Shown: positions 19,030 through 28,961 of the stretch, one piece after another
How positions within the stretch are numbered: position 1 is the stretch's first letter
How the letters are laid out: every line of letters starts with the position of its first letter
From: Lutimaribacter saemankumensis
Lineage (GTDB): Bacteria > Pseudomonadota > Alphaproteobacteria > Rhodobacterales > Rhodobacteraceae
Direction of reading: 5' to 3'
NCBI RefSeq assembly: GCF_900100005.1
Contig: NZ_FNEB01000007.1
Span: forward strand, 62,001 to 126,000
Length of the DNA stretch: 64,000 nt
Notes under the pieces: model-generated
Databases searched by the model: none
Seen by the model: only the letters and a program-made list of their open reading frames with translations
What the model was told of the DNA's origin: nothing
Program-made: the position numbers and the translations under genes

Positions 19030-19305
19030 TTAACGGCTTTGGCCGATCTCGTCGGCGATCTGGCGCGCCCATTCGCCCACGATCGGCAGGAATTCGAATT
19101 GCGACAACCACCAGGCCAGCAACGAAACCAGCATCGTGGCGCCCACGACCGACCCCAGGCCAAACGCAAGGCCGCGGAAAAACTGGAACATCAGCATCTT
19201 CAGCGGCTTGTCGTGCAGGCGCACGAAGCTGTGCGAATTCATCAGCGCCACCTCTTTCGACAGGCGGTCGATCGAATCTTTCAGGTCGGAATGCCCGTCA
19301 GCCAT
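19030..19305 (-). CDS. DUF5665-family small membrane protein
   Basis: A 91-residue protein of unknown function with an amphipathic N-terminal helix (SDLKDSIDRLSKEVALMNSH), a basic patch and one strong transmembrane helix (FRGLAFGLGSVVGATMLVSL, about residues 42-65), then AWWLSQFEFLPIVGEWA. This is the usual DUF5665 layout. Its ATG lies inside the 3' end of the DUF1643 gene (8-base overlap), so the two are probably co-translated. Confidence 0.72.
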   Translation of the reverse strand: MADGHSDLKDSIDRLSKEVALMNSHSFVRLHDKPLKMLMFQFFRGLAFGLGSVVGATMLVSLLAWWLSQFEFLPIVGEWARQIADEIGQSR

Positions 19306-19834
19306 CCAGTGTCCTTTCTTCGCGGCCCGGCAGCCAGGGTTCGGGCTGCTGGGTATAGGCGATGTAAAGCGGGTGTTTCGGGTGTCCCGCCTGCGTCAGA
19401 CCCAGGTGATGCACGGCGCGCCCCGTGCCGCGCAAAAGGGCCTCGACCTGTGCGCCGCGATCCCTGTGCGCCCCATGCGCCCCCCAAGCGGCGATGATCT
19501 GGTCGGCCCAGGGGCAGCTATCCGCAATCGCGGCGTCGTTTGCAGGGCCAACGGGATCGGCCGCGGCGCGCATCTTTTTCGGGTCGGTGTCGCGCCAGGC
19601 AAAGATGTTGGTCACGCGAAAGGCCCCGAATCCCAGCGCGCGGGCCCGGCGCTCGCAGCGTTCGACGGTCGGGTCGTTCTGCACCTCGGTCGCGGTAGAC
19701 GGGTTCAGCATGATAAACAGCGCGCGCCGCCCGGCGGGCTCCCATACCCGCGTCAGAAGATAGCGGTAGCGTTCGCAATCCGAATAGACGGCCGTCGAAT
19801 GGGCGTCGCCCTTTTGGAATTCACGCGTGATCAT
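19298..19834 (-). CDS. DUF1643-family protein
   Basis: A 178-residue protein with the DUF1643 pattern: YRYLLTRVWEP near the N-terminus, FIMLNPSTATEVQNDPTVER (about 40-60), then RVTNIFAWRDTDPKKM and a C-terminal HLGLTQAGHPKHPLYI. The function is unknown; some relatives occur in phages and restriction regions, but nothing of that kind surrounds this copy. It overlaps the DUF5665 gene downstream by 8 bases, and truB lies 39 bases upstream on the same strand. Confidence 0.8.
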   Translation of the reverse strand: MITREFQKGDAHSTAVYSDCERYRYLLTRVWEPAGRRALFIMLNPSTATEVQNDPTVERCERRARALGFGAFRVTNIFAWRDTDPKKMRAAADPVGPANDAAIADSCPWADQIIAAWGAHGAHRDRGAQVEALLRGTGRAVHHLGLTQAGHPKHPLYIAYTQQPEPWLPGREERTLDG

Positions 19835-19873
19835 GCAGGATTTGTGCCGTTCTGCTGGTCACGTTGCAAGGGG

Positions 19874-20779
19874 TCACAACCGGAACACGCGGCTCGGGTG
19901 CAGCTCACCCGCCTTGAATCGGCCGACTGCGACGGCTTGCCCCTCGTACGAGGCCCAGCATTCCTCGCCATAGTCCACGTCGCTGGCGATCACCATGCCG
20001 GGGTTGCCGTTGCGCAGCCGTGCGGCGCCCTGATCGGTGCAGATCACCTGGGGCAGGTCCGCCAGACCGACCTCGAGCGGCAGCAGCAGTTCGTCCAGTT
20101 CCGGCTGGCGCGCCAGTTCTTCGACCTGCGCCAGGGTCACGGCCTCTTCGACGTCGAAAGGGCCCGACCAGATACGGCGCAATTGCGTGACGTGGCCATG
20201 GCATCCCAGAACCTCGCCAAGGTCGCGGGCAATGGCGCGCACATAGCCACCTTTGCCGCAGGTCATTTCCAGCGTGACGTGGTCCGGGTCGGGGCGGTCC
20301 ACCAGAACGAGTTCCTCGACCCACAGCGGGCGGGCGGCAATTTCGACCTCTTCGCCCTCTCGGGCCAGCTTGTAGGCGCGTTGCCCGTCGATCTTGACCG
20401 CCGAGAACTTTGGAGGAACCTGCATGATCTCGCCGAGGAACCCGCCAAGGGCCTGCTTGATTTCGTCATCGCTGGGGCGGATATCGCTTTCGGCGATCAC
20501 TTCGCCTTCGGCATCGTCGGTATTTGTGGCCTGGCCCAGGCGGACGGTGAATTCATACGCCTTCATGGCATCTGTGACGAAGGGTACGGTCTTGGTCGCC
20601 TCGCCCAGGGCCACGGCCAGAACGCCGGTAGCCTCGGGGTCGAGCGTTCCGGCATGGCCCGCCTTGTTGGCGTCGAATGCCCAGCGGACCTTGTTGACGA
20701 CGGCGGTCGAGGTCAGGCCAGCGGGCTTGTCCACAACCAGCCAGCCGGAAATATCGCGGCCCTTTTTCCTGCGTCCCAT
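19874..20779 (-). CDS. truB: tRNA pseudouridine(55) synthase TruB
   Basis: A 301-residue enzyme that makes pseudouridine at position 55 of the tRNA T-loop. The catalytic Asp is in [13 protein letters not shown] (about residue 46), preceded by [33 protein letters not shown] and [13 protein letters not shown] are further family blocks. Length is normal. It is often beside rbfA or rpsO; neither is in this window. It heads a minus-strand run with DUF1643 and DUF5665. Confidence 0.96.
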   Translation of the reverse strand: MGRRKKGRDISGWLVVDKPAGLTSTAVVNKVRWAFDANKAGHAGTLDPEATGVLAVALGEATKTVPFVTDAMKAYEFTVRLGQATNTDDAEGEVIAESDIRPSDDEIKQALGGFLGEIMQVPPKFSAVKIDGQRAYKLAREGEEVEIAARPLWVEELVLVDRPDPDHVTLEMTCGKGGYVRAIARDLGEVLGCHGHVTQLRRIWSGPFDVEEAVTLAQVEELARQPELDELLLPLEVGLADLPQVICTDQGAARLRNGNPGMVIASDVDYGEECWASYEGQAVAVGRFKAGELHPSRVFRL

Positions 20780-20846
20780 GCAACCTTGCCCCTGATGTGT
20801 CAGAAAGCGGCGGGGTAGCCCAAGCCGCAGGCGCTGTCAAACCTGC

Positions 20847-22172
20847 TCAGTCTTCCTTGAGCATGGGCGCCCGCCCGATCGATTCATAGGCTTCGAAACC
20901 CGCGCGCTTTGCGTCTTTCGGGGCGTAGACGTTGCGCAAATCCGCCATGCGCGGGGCGGCCATCCGTTTCGCCAGTTTCTTGAGGTCGAGCGCACGGAAT
21001 TCGTTCCATTCCGTCAGCAGAACCAGCAGGTCCGCGTTCTTGGCCGCCTTGTAGGCATCGTCCATCCAGTGCGCGCCTGGCAGAAGCGCCTCGCCCTCGT
21101 GCCGGCCTTGCGGGTCGACCACGCGCACCTTCGCGCCGCCGCCGACCAGCGCGGGCACGATGGTCAGGCTGGGCGCATCACGCATGTCATCTGTGTTCGG
21201 CTTGAACGTGACGCCGAGGACAGCGATCGTCTTGCCGTTGAAAGAACCGCCGCAAAGGTCGAGCAGTTTGTCGATCATGCGGCGCTTGATCTCTTCGTTG
21301 ACCTTGATGACGGTCTCGGTGATCTGCATTGGAACGGCGTGGTCCTGCCCGATACGCGCCAGCGCCTTGGTGTCTTTCGGAAAGCACGACCCGCCATAAC
21401 CCGGCCCGGCATGCAGGAACTTGTTGCCGATCCGGCCATCCAGGCCGATGCCGCGCGCCACCTCTTTCACGTCGCCGCCGACGCGTTCGCACAGCGCGGC
21501 GATTTCGTTGATGAAGGTGATCTTGGTCGCAAGAAAGGCATTGGCCGCGTATTTGATCATTTCGGCCGACTCCAGGTCGGTCGTCACGATAGGAAAATCG
21601 CGCAGGTAAAGCGGGCGGTAGATTTCCGCCATGACCTCGGCTGCGCGGTCGTTCTGAACGCCCACGACCACGCGGTCGGGTTTCATGAAGTCCTCGATCG
21701 CGGCACCCTCGCGCAGGAATTCCGGGTTCGACGCAACATCGAAATCCAGATCCGGGTTGGCCTTTCGGATCGTCTGCTTGACCTGGCGGTTCGTGCCGAC
21801 AGGGACCGTGGATTTGGTTACCACCACGACATAATCCCGGGCGACCTTCGCGATCTCTTCGGCAGCGGCCATCACATAGGTCAGGTCCGCATGCCCGTCA
21901 CCGCGCCGCGTGGGCGTGCCAACCGCGATGAACACCGCATCCGCCCCCTGAACCGCCTTTTCCAGATCCATGGTGAAGGACAGCCTGCCCGCTTCGACGT
22001 TCTTGAGCATCAACTGGTCGAGGCCTGGTTCGTAAATCGGGACTTCGCCGCGCTCCAGGCGCCCGATCTTGCCGGGATCCTTGTCAACGCAAACGACTTC
22101 GTGACCAAAGTCGGAAAAACATACCCCCGAGACAAGCCCGACATACCCTGTCCCGATCATTGCGATTTTCAT
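20847..22172 (-). CDS. ugd: UDP-glucose 6-dehydrogenase
   Basis: A 441-residue enzyme that oxidises UDP-glucose twice to UDP-glucuronate, a precursor for extracellular and capsular polysaccharides. The NAD-binding loop is IGTGYVGLVSG at the start, and the catalytic Cys is in GPGYGGSCFPKDTKAL (about residue 260). The C-terminal part has TFKPNTDDMRDAPSL. I begin at the ATG before KIAMIGTGY, because the longer frame (to 22250) adds 26 residues not found in the family. It follows the CapD-like gene by 126 bases on the same strand, consistent with a shared polysaccharide role. Confidence 0.94.
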   Translation of the reverse strand: MKIAMIGTGYVGLVSGVCFSDFGHEVVCVDKDPGKIGRLERGEVPIYEPGLDQLMLKNVEAGRLSFTMDLEKAVQGADAVFIAVGTPTRRGDGHADLTYVMAAAEEIAKVARDYVVVVTKSTVPVGTNRQVKQTIRKANPDLDFDVASNPEFLREGAAIEDFMKPDRVVVGVQNDRAAEVMAEIYRPLYLRDFPIVTTDLESAEMIKYAANAFLATKITFINEIAALCERVGGDVKEVARGIGLDGRIGNKFLHAGPGYGGSCFPKDTKALARIGQDHAVPMQITETVIKVNEEIKRRMIDKLLDLCGGSFNGKTIAVLGVTFKPNTDDMRDAPSLTIVPALVGGGAKVRVVDPQGRHEGEALLPGAHWMDDAYKAAKNADLLVLLTEWNEFRALDLKKLAKRMAAPRMADLRNVYAPKDAKRAGFEAYESIGRAPMLKED

Positions 22173-22298
22173 ACGCCCGTCCCCACCACTCTGGACTTGT
22201 TCCGGCGGCGTTGTCGCCAGTATGGGCCCATGTGTCAATCGCACCTGCAAGCCCGTTCTCGAATATCAGCCTATTCGTGCCGAAAATGCCGCCGGGTG

Positions 22299-24161
22299 TC
22301 AGGCCCGGATGGCAACTTGCGCCGCGGCTGCCGGTTTCTCGACCCAGCGGGCCAGCGCCTTTCGCGCCGCGGCGGCGTCGTGGGCATCGATCGCATCCTG
22401 CAGGGTCCGCAGGGCATTGGCGACCTGGATTTCCGAAAGCACGTTTTCCTGAACGCGCAGGATCTTTGGATGCGGCGTTGGCAGCATGTCCGCCGAGATA
22501 AGCAACTCTTCGTGGAGTTTCTCGCCGGGGCGCAGCCCGGTTATTCGGATCTCAATGTCGCCATCGGGGCGATCCGCGTCGCGCACCGATAGCCCGGCCC
22601 CTTCGATCATCTGCCGGGCGAGCGTACGGATGGGAACGGGTGTTCCCATGTCGAGCACGAAAAGATCGCCGCCCCGCGCATATGACCCCGCAAGAAGGAC
22701 AAGCCGCGCGGCTTCGCATTTTGTCATGAAGTAGCGGCTGACCTGTTCATGCGTCAGCGTGATCGGCCCGCCCTTTGCGATCTGTTCGCGAAAGAGGGGA
22801 ATGACCGACCCCGAAGAACCCAGCACATTGCCAAAGCGGACCATGGCAAACCGGGTATGTGCCGCGCGCGTCGACAGATCCTGGACGACCATCTCAGCCA
22901 GACGCTTGGATGCGCCCATAACGTTGCACGGCCGCACCGCCTTGTCCGAAGAAACCAGAATGAAACGCCCGACGCCTGCGCGAAGGGCCGCGTTCGCCAT
23001 CACCCTTGTGCCAAAGACGTTGTTCGACAGCCCGGCGATCTCGTTCTCTTCGACAAGGGGCACATGCTTGTAGGCGGCCGCGTGCAGGATCACCTGGGCA
23101 TCGTGTGTCCGCAGGACATGCGCAACCAGCCTTTCGTCCGTGACCGATCCGAGAACCGGCACGATGTCGACATTCCGGGGGTCTGCCTGCAGTTCCCGGT
23201 GGATGGTGTAAAGCGCCAGTTCACAATGATCCAAAAGGATCAGCCGTCGCGGCGCGCAGGTCAAAAGCTGCCGGCAAAGCTCTCCTCCGATAGACCCGCC
23301 CGCCCCGGTAACGAGGATCGTCTGCCCCGCGTAGCTTTCCGAGGTATGAGGCAATTCCGCCCCCAGATGCGCGCGCCCAAGCAACGCTTCGACCGGCTGT
23401 GCGACCTCAAGAAGGTTTGCGCCGCCGCCGCTTATCAAGTCGGTGAAAGAGGGCAGGGAATGCACTTCGATTCCTGTTGGGCGGAGCCGCGCGGCAATCC
23501 GCAATTGCGCGCTTGCCGAGGTCGAGGGCATGGCCAGGACGACCCTGTCGATCCGTTGCCTTGAAAGAAGGAACATCATCTCGTCCGGTGTCAGAACTTT
23601 CAGCCCCGCGACGACAAGCCCCTGAAGGGCCGGGTTGTCATCCACGAAGGTCACGATGTCGATGGGGTCGTCCGTATGCAGGGCCGCCGCCAATTGCTGC
23701 CCCGTCCGTCCGGCGCCGTAGACGATCACGCGCAAACGGTCCTGACCCTTGCGGTAGATGGCGATCAGGACGTGCCGCAAGATCATGCGCCAGGACACGG
23801 CGAGGATCAGGTACGCCATGACAAAGGCCACAAAGACGCGCGGCGCGACCGGATCGCCCGAAACCCGACTGACCAGCACTCCGCCAAGGCCCGTTGCGGT
23901 GGCGAAGACGGCCGTCCGAAAGATGCCCCTGCTTTCATATGCGTTCAGCTTGATACGGGGCAGTCCGGTGGCCATGCTGGCGCATGCCGCGATCCCGGAC
24001 AACATGACCGACAGCCAAGCGAGGTCTTCGAAAGAGCCGGGCGAGCCGCCCAGACCGATGGCCAGAACCAAGGCCAAGGGAACCATCGTGACGTCGAGCA
24101 GCAGGAAAACCAGTTGTTTCTGAACCCGCGATAGCGAGGTCACGACCTTGTACAGAACCAT
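22299..24161 (-). CDS. Membrane nucleotide-sugar 4,6-dehydratase/epimerase, CapD/WbpM type
   Basis: A 620-residue inner-membrane enzyme. The N-terminus has about four membrane segments (residues 15-120), followed by a first Rossmann domain (VIVYGAGRTGQQLAAAL, about 145) and a catalytic extended-SDR domain beginning ILVTGAGGSIGGELCRQL (about 285). The active site reads SSDKAVRPCNVMGASKR, the WbpM/PglF variant in which Met replaces the usual Tyr. Such proteins convert UDP-GlcNAc to the 4-keto-6-deoxy sugar for O-antigen, capsule or glycan synthesis. Exact substrate is unknown. ugd follows. Confidence 0.88.
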   Translation of the reverse strand: MVLYKVVTSLSRVQKQLVFLLLDVTMVPLALVLAIGLGGSPGSFEDLAWLSVMLSGIAACASMATGLPRIKLNAYESRGIFRTAVFATATGLGGVLVSRVSGDPVAPRVFVAFVMAYLILAVSWRMILRHVLIAIYRKGQDRLRVIVYGAGRTGQQLAAALHTDDPIDIVTFVDDNPALQGLVVAGLKVLTPDEMMFLLSRQRIDRVVLAMPSTSASAQLRIAARLRPTGIEVHSLPSFTDLISGGGANLLEVAQPVEALLGRAHLGAELPHTSESYAGQTILVTGAGGSIGGELCRQLLTCAPRRLILLDHCELALYTIHRELQADPRNVDIVPVLGSVTDERLVAHVLRTHDAQVILHAAAYKHVPLVEENEIAGLSNNVFGTRVMANAALRAGVGRFILVSSDKAVRPCNVMGASKRLAEMVVQDLSTRAAHTRFAMVRFGNVLGSSGSVIPLFREQIAKGGPITLTHEQVSRYFMTKCEAARLVLLAGSYARGGDLFVLDMGTPVPIRTLARQMIEGAGLSVRDADRPDGDIEIRITGLRPGEKLHEELLISADMLPTPHPKILRVQENVLSEIQVANALRTLQDAIDAHDAAAARKALARWVEKPAAAAQVAIRA

Positions 24162-24259
24162 CCCACGCCCCCGCCTGACGATTGATCACCAATCGGGATG
24201 GCGGAGAAGCCCCAGACAGGTCACCGGCACGCCCGGAAACCGGAGTGGACCGAAAGTAG

Positions 24260-24274
24260 TTAACAGATCGTAAA
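24260..24274. promoter_or_regulatory. Near-consensus CtrA box upstream of the CapD-like gene
   Basis: TTAA (24260-24263), seven bases, then TAAA (24271-24274): one mismatch from the CtrA consensus TTAA-N7-TTAA. It lies about 100 bases upstream of the CapD-like start, in a gap that also contains the trhO terminator. This is a weak prediction. Confidence 0.3.
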
Positions 24275-24282
24275 CGCCGGGA

Positions 24283-24306
24283 GAAAACCTTGCTGTCCGC
24301 AGGGTT
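24283..24306 (-). terminator. Terminator of trhO
   Basis: On the minus strand AACCCTGC (24306-24299) pairs with GCAAGGTT (24293-24286) around a 5-base loop, followed by TTTTC. It begins directly after the trhO stop codon. Confidence 0.65.
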
Positions 24307-25221
24307 TCAGACTGGTGAGAGCCCGCCAAGATGCTTTTCGCCGCGTTTCCGCGCCAGCTCGATTTGGTGCTGGCGTTCGCGGAACCTGGCCTTGTCCTCT
24401 GCCGTTGTCTCGTCGACGCAAAGGTGGCAGCTAACCCCGTGTTCGTATTCCGGGCGATTGCGGTCTTCCGGCAATATCGGGCGGCGGCAGGCGTGGCACA
24501 AAAGGTGCGGCCCCTCTTTCAGGCCATGTTCGACGGAAACACGCCCGTCAAAGACAAAACATGCGCCCTGCCAGGTGCTGTCATCGGCGGGCACCTCTTC
24601 GAGGTATTTCAGGATGCCGCCCTTCAGGTGATAAACTTCGGGCACGCCTTGCCCCAGTAGGTAGTTCGTCGATTTCTCGCAGCGGATACCCCCGGTGCAG
24701 AACATCGCGATACGCTTGTTGTGGAACCGGTCCTTGTTTTCTTCCCACCATGCGGGGAAATCGCGGAAACTGTCGGTTTGCGGATCGACCGCGCCTTCGA
24801 ACGTGCCGATGGCGACCTCGTAATCGTTGCGGGTGTCTATCACCACGACATCATCGCTGCGGATCAGGTCGTTCCAATCCTTCGGGTCAACGTAATGGCC
24901 GACACTGGCACGCGGATCGACATCCGGTTGGCCCATCGTCACGATCTCGCGCTTGAGCTTGACCTTGGTGCGCGCAAAGGGCTGTTCGCTGGCCGTGCTT
25001 TCCTTCCATTCGAGATCGCTGCAACCGGGCAAGGCGCGCACATGTGCCAGCACCGCGTCGATACCTGCACGGTCGCCGGCGATGGTGCCGTTGATCCCCT
25101 CGCGCGCCAGCAGCAGCGTACCGGTCACACCCTTGGCCTGCATCAGCGCCAAGAGCGGCCCGCGCAGGGCGACGGGGTCATCGAAACGGGTAAAGTGATA
25201 GAGCGCGGCTATGATATACAT
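24307..25221 (-). CDS. trhO: tRNA uridine(34) hydroxylase TrhO (rhodanese domain)
   Basis: A 304-residue protein of the YceA/TrhO family, which installs 5-hydroxyuridine at the wobble position of tRNAs using oxygen. An N-terminal acylphosphatase-like domain (residues 1-95) precedes a rhodanese domain with [11 protein letters not shown] and the active-site Cys in [13 protein letters not shown] (about 180). A Cys-rich C-terminal segment (CHACRRPI and VSCHLCVDE) may bind a metal. I start at the ATG before [12 protein letters not shown]; 12 upstream residues are in frame but not family-like. It is divergent from pncA. Confidence 0.9.
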   Translation of the reverse strand: MYIIAALYHFTRFDDPVALRGPLLALMQAKGVTGTLLLAREGINGTIAGDRAGIDAVLAHVRALPGCSDLEWKESTASEQPFARTKVKLKREIVTMGQPDVDPRASVGHYVDPKDWNDLIRSDDVVVIDTRNDYEVAIGTFEGAVDPQTDSFRDFPAWWEENKDRFHNKRIAMFCTGGIRCEKSTNYLLGQGVPEVYHLKGGILKYLEEVPADDSTWQGACFVFDGRVSVEHGLKEGPHLLCHACRRPILPEDRNRPEYEHGVSCHLCVDETTAEDKARFRERQHQIELARKRGEKHLGGLSPV

Positions 25222-25321
25222 GAGCGGCGATTTACGCCCATAGACACTTGCCCGCAAGCGTCAGGATTGACGCGGGCAGGGCACGGACTTACCCCTGTCC
25301 CGCGCCATATGGAGAAAGCCG

Positions 25322-25921
25322 ATGACCCAGACCGCACTGATCGTGATCGACGTGCAGAACGATTTCTGCCCCGGCGGGGCGTTGGCCGTGGCAGGCGGCG
25401 ACCAGATCGTTCCCGGCATCAATGCGGCGATGGACGCAGTCGGCGCTGTGATCCTGACCCAGGACTGGCACCCTGCGGATCACAGCTCTTTCGCGTCGCA
25501 GCATCCCGGCAAGGCGCCGATGGAGATGACGCAGATGCCCTATGGACCACAGGTATTGTGGCCCGATCACTGCGTTCAGGGGACGCGCGGCGCCGAGTTT
25601 CATCCCGCGTTGCAGGCCAACCGGGCCGACATGATCATCCGCAAGGGATACAACCGCAACATCGACAGCTATTCCGCCTTCTTCGAGAACGATCACAAGA
25701 CGCCGACCGGACTCGAAGGATATCTGCGCACGCGTGGCATCAGCCGGTTGGTGATGGTCGGGCTGGCCACCGATTTCTGCGTGAACTTCTCGGCCCTCGA
25801 TGCCGTCAAGCTTGGCTTTGACGTGACCGTACGGCGGGATCTGTGCCGGGGTATCGACCTCGAAGGGTCGCTGGACGCGGCGCTGGAAGGGATGCGGCAA
25901 GCCGGCGTTGCCCTGGCTTGA
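25322..25921 (+). CDS. pncA: Nicotinamidase
   Basis: A 199-residue isochorismatase-fold hydrolase that turns nicotinamide into nicotinate for NAD salvage. Catalytic Asp is in IVIDVQNDFCPGGALAV, metal ligands in DWHPADHSSF, and the nucleophilic Cys in VGLATDFCVNFSA (about residue 157). DHCVQGTRGAEFHP is a further family block. GGAGA stands upstream of the ATG. pncB, the next enzyme, follows after 72 bases in the same direction. Confidence 0.95.
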   Translation: MTQTALIVIDVQNDFCPGGALAVAGGDQIVPGINAAMDAVGAVILTQDWHPADHSSFASQHPGKAPMEMTQMPYGPQVLWPDHCVQGTRGAEFHPALQANRADMIIRKGYNRNIDSYSAFFENDHKTPTGLEGYLRTRGISRLVMVGLATDFCVNFSALDAVKLGFDVTVRRDLCRGIDLEGSLDAALEGMRQAGVALA

Positions 25922-25993
25922 ATACGCGCCACTGCTTGCAACCGCCGGGTTTGATGCTTTAACCAGACCCAACCGAATTGCCCGGAGGCCGCC

Positions 25994-27286
25994 ATGGTCG
26001 ACATCGCCACCCGCGTCTGGAACCACAAGTGGAAGATCGACCCGATCGTCCGGTCGCTGATCGACACCGATTTCTACAAATTGCTGATGTGCCAGTCGGT
26101 CTTTCGCAACAAGCCCGACACGCAAGTCACCTTCAGTCTGATCAACCGGACGAAAAACATTCGCCTGGCCGAGATCATCGACGAAGGCGAGCTGCGCGAG
26201 CAGCTGGATCATATCCGTTCGCTCCGGCTGACGCGCGGCGAAAGCACCTGGCTGCGCGGCAATACGTTCTACGGCAAGCGCCAGATGTTCCGCCCCGATT
26301 TCATGGAGTGGTTCGAGAACCTGCAATTGCCGCCCTATCACCTGGAAAAGCACGACGGGCAGTACGAGCTGACATTCGAAGGATCCTGGCCCGAAGTGAT
26401 GCTGTGGGAAATTCCCGCCCTGGCCGTTCTGATGGAGCTGCGCGGCCGTGCCGTGCTGCATGACATGAAACGGTTCGAACTGCAGGTTCTATATGCCCGC
26501 GGCATGACCAAGCTGTGGGAAAAGGTCGAGGCGCTGCGCCAGATCGACGGCCTGCGCCTGGCCGATTTCGGCACGCGCCGCCGCCACTCCTTCCTGTGGC
26601 AGGATTGGTGTGTGCGCGCCCTGCACGAAGGCTTGGGCGAAAAGTTCGTGGGCACCTCGAACTGCCTGATTGCCAAGAACCGCGACCTTGAGGCGATCGG
26701 CACGAACGCGCATGAACTGCCCATGGTTTATGCCGCGCTGGCCGACAGCGACGAAGAACTGGCCCAGGCGCCCTATCAGGTGCTGGCCGACTGGCACGAA
26801 GAGCATTCCGGCAACCTGCGGATCATCCTCCCCGATACTTATGGCACCGAAGGGTTCCTGGATCGCGCACCCGACTGGCTTGCCGGCTGGACCGGCATGC
26901 GCATCGACAGCGGCGATCCTGCCAAGGGCGCCGAGACCGCCATCAAATGGTGGAAGGATCGCGGCGAGGATCCGACGAAAAAGCTGGTGATCTTCTCCGA
27001 CGGGCTGGACGTGGACAAGATCGCCGAGCTGCAGGCGCATTTCGCCGGCCGCGTTCGGGTGTCCTTTGGCTGGGGAACCCTGCTGACCAACGATTTCCGC
27101 GGCCTGACCGAAGGCGACGCGCTGGCGCCGTTCTCGCTGGTGTGCAAGGCGGTGTCGGCCAATGGCCGGCCCACGGTGAAACTGTCGGACAACCCCGAAA
27201 AGGCGATGGGCCCCGAGGACCAGATCGCGCGCTACAAGCGCGTGTTCGGCGTGGGCAAGCAGGAACGGATGGAGGTGGTGGTTTGA
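25994..27286 (+). CDS. pncB: Nicotinate phosphoribosyltransferase
   Basis: A 430-residue enzyme that joins nicotinate to phosphoribosyl pyrophosphate, feeding NAD synthesis. Conserved pieces are [13 protein letters not shown] at the N-terminus, [12 protein letters not shown], the GTSNCLIAK segment that includes the region of the phosphorylated His in other PncBs, and [12 protein letters not shown] near the C-terminus. Length is normal. GGAGG precedes the start. It works directly after PncA. Confidence 0.95.
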   Translation: MVDIATRVWNHKWKIDPIVRSLIDTDFYKLLMCQSVFRNKPDTQVTFSLINRTKNIRLAEIIDEGELREQLDHIRSLRLTRGESTWLRGNTFYGKRQMFRPDFMEWFENLQLPPYHLEKHDGQYELTFEGSWPEVMLWEIPALAVLMELRGRAVLHDMKRFELQVLYARGMTKLWEKVEALRQIDGLRLADFGTRRRHSFLWQDWCVRALHEGLGEKFVGTSNCLIAKNRDLEAIGTNAHELPMVYAALADSDEELAQAPYQVLADWHEEHSGNLRIILPDTYGTEGFLDRAPDWLAGWTGMRIDSGDPAKGAETAIKWWKDRGEDPTKKLVIFSDGLDVDKIAELQAHFAGRVRVSFGWGTLLTNDFRGLTEGDALAPFSLVCKAVSANGRPTVKLSDNPEKAMGPEDQIARYKRVFGVGKQERMEVVV

Positions 27287-27376
27287 TTTCCGACTGGCGG
27301 AAATAAATCCCACCCTCTTGCAATCGGGTCAAAGCGTGGTGAATCTCCCCCCGAACAGGAGGAGGTTCACGCATCC

Positions 27377-28951
27377 ATGATCCGCATCACGCCGCCCACG
27401 CCCGACAATCCGCCCCGTGAAACCGTCAACGACATGATCCGCGCCAGCGCGGCGCGCAATCCGGGGCGCGAGGCGGTGGTATGCGGCGATACGCGCCGCA
27501 CCTGGGCCGAGTTCGACGAACGGGTGAACAGTGTCGCCAACGCGTTGATCGGCATGGGTGTGCAAAAGGGTGATCGCGTCGCGATGCTGGCGCCCAATTC
27601 GGTCGAATATGCCGAAGTGTTCATCGGCACCCTGCGTGCCGGTGCCATCATCACGCCCTTGTCCACGCTTGCCGCGTCCGAGGCGCTGGAAAAGATGCTG
27701 ATCGATTGCGGGGCCAAGGTATTTTTCCTGGCCGATCAGTACCGCGATCTTGCCGCGCCTTTCCTGCAAGCCATCCCCGCGCGAACCGTGGCGATGGATT
27801 TCGACGCGGATCTGCCCCGCTATGAAGACATGCTTGCGCAGGCCGACGCCGGCGATCCGGCCATTCCGGTCACGTTGGACGATCCGTGCAACCTGATCTA
27901 TTCCTCGGGAACGACGGGTACACCCAAGGGCATCCTGCACAATCACTGGATGCGCGCGGCCCAGATGTCGCGGGTCGAACCCAACGGCTATACCGATGAC
28001 GATGCGCGCACGCTGATATCGACGCCGCTTTACTCGAACACGACGATCGTGTGCTTTCTGCCGGCAATGGTCGGCGGCGGCACGGTGCACCTGATGCCCA
28101 AGTTCGACGCGCGGGGGTACCTTGAGATCGTGCAGGCCGAACGCATCACACACACGATGCTGGTCCCGGTGCAGTACAAGCGCATCATGGATGTGCCGGA
28201 TTTCGACAGCTTCGACCTGACGTCGATGCGGCGCAAGTTTTCCACCTCGGCCCCGTTGCGCGCGGATGTGAAGGCCGATGTCCTGGCCCGCTTTCCCGGC
28301 AAGCTGATCGAATACTACGGCCTGACCGAGGGCGGCGGTGTCACCGTTCTGGTGGCAGATGAGCAACCGGACAAGCTGCATACTGTCGGCTCGCCAGCCG
28401 AGTTTTCCGAAATCCGCATCATCGGTGACGACGGCAAGCCCCTGCCGCAGGGCGAGGTGGGTGAAATCGTCGGCCGCTCGCCCACGATGATGTCGGGCTA
28501 TTTCGGGCGCGATGACCTGACCGCCGATTACATCTGGACCGATGCGGACGGCACGCAGTTCTTCCGCTCGGGTGACATGGGCAGTTTCGACAAGGACGGC
28601 TTTCTTGTCCTGTCGGACCGCAAGAAGGACATGATCATTTCCGGCGGGCTGAACATCTATGCCAACGATCTCGAACTCGTGCTGCTGTCCGACCCGGACG
28701 TGACGGACGCGGCCGTGATCGGTGTTCCGTCGGATGAATGGGGCGAAACCCCGCTGGGCCTTGTCGTGCTGCGCGCGGGGGCGACACGCGGCGCGGATGA
28801 CATCTGCAAGGCGGCGAACACGCGCCTGGGCAAAAGCCACCGACTGTCAGCCGTGGAAATCCGCGACGAGCTGCCCCGCAGCCCGATTGGCAAGATCCTG
28901 AAACGCGAACTCCGCATCCCTTATTGGGAGGCCACCGGGCGCAAGATCTGA
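27377..28951 (+). CDS. AMP-dependent acyl-CoA ligase (class I adenylate-forming)
   Basis: A 524-residue ANL-superfamily ligase. The P-loop is YSSGTTGTPKGILHNH (about residue 178), then YYGLTEGGG, the hinge FFRSGDMGSFDKDGFL with DRKKDMIISGG, and the catalytic C-terminal Lys in PIGKILKREL. It activates a carboxylic acid as acyl-AMP and transfers it to CoA. Relatives act on medium- or long-chain fatty acids or aromatic acids; I cannot tell which. It may be co-transcribed with pncAB but has its own GGAGGAGG site after a 90-base gap. Confidence 0.85.
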   Translation: MIRITPPTPDNPPRETVNDMIRASAARNPGREAVVCGDTRRTWAEFDERVNSVANALIGMGVQKGDRVAMLAPNSVEYAEVFIGTLRAGAIITPLSTLAASEALEKMLIDCGAKVFFLADQYRDLAAPFLQAIPARTVAMDFDADLPRYEDMLAQADAGDPAIPVTLDDPCNLIYSSGTTGTPKGILHNHWMRAAQMSRVEPNGYTDDDARTLISTPLYSNTTIVCFLPAMVGGGTVHLMPKFDARGYLEIVQAERITHTMLVPVQYKRIMDVPDFDSFDLTSMRRKFSTSAPLRADVKADVLARFPGKLIEYYGLTEGGGVTVLVADEQPDKLHTVGSPAEFSEIRIIGDDGKPLPQGEVGEIVGRSPTMMSGYFGRDDLTADYIWTDADGTQFFRSGDMGSFDKDGFLVLSDRKKDMIISGGLNIYANDLELVLLSDPDVTDAAVIGVPSDEWGETPLGLVVLRAGATRGADDICKAANTRLGKSHRLSAVEIRDELPRSPIGKILKRELRIPYWEATGRKI

Positions 28952-28961
28952 CGCCGCCCGG

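Noticed and set aside
19136-20818. A 560-codon plus-strand frame opposite DUF1643 and truB.
   Set aside because: It is a shadow of three supported minus-strand genes, with no recognisable domain.
27329-28840. A 503-codon minus-strand frame opposite the acyl-CoA ligase.
   Set aside because: Antisense to a gene with all ANL-superfamily motifs; composition is shadow-like.
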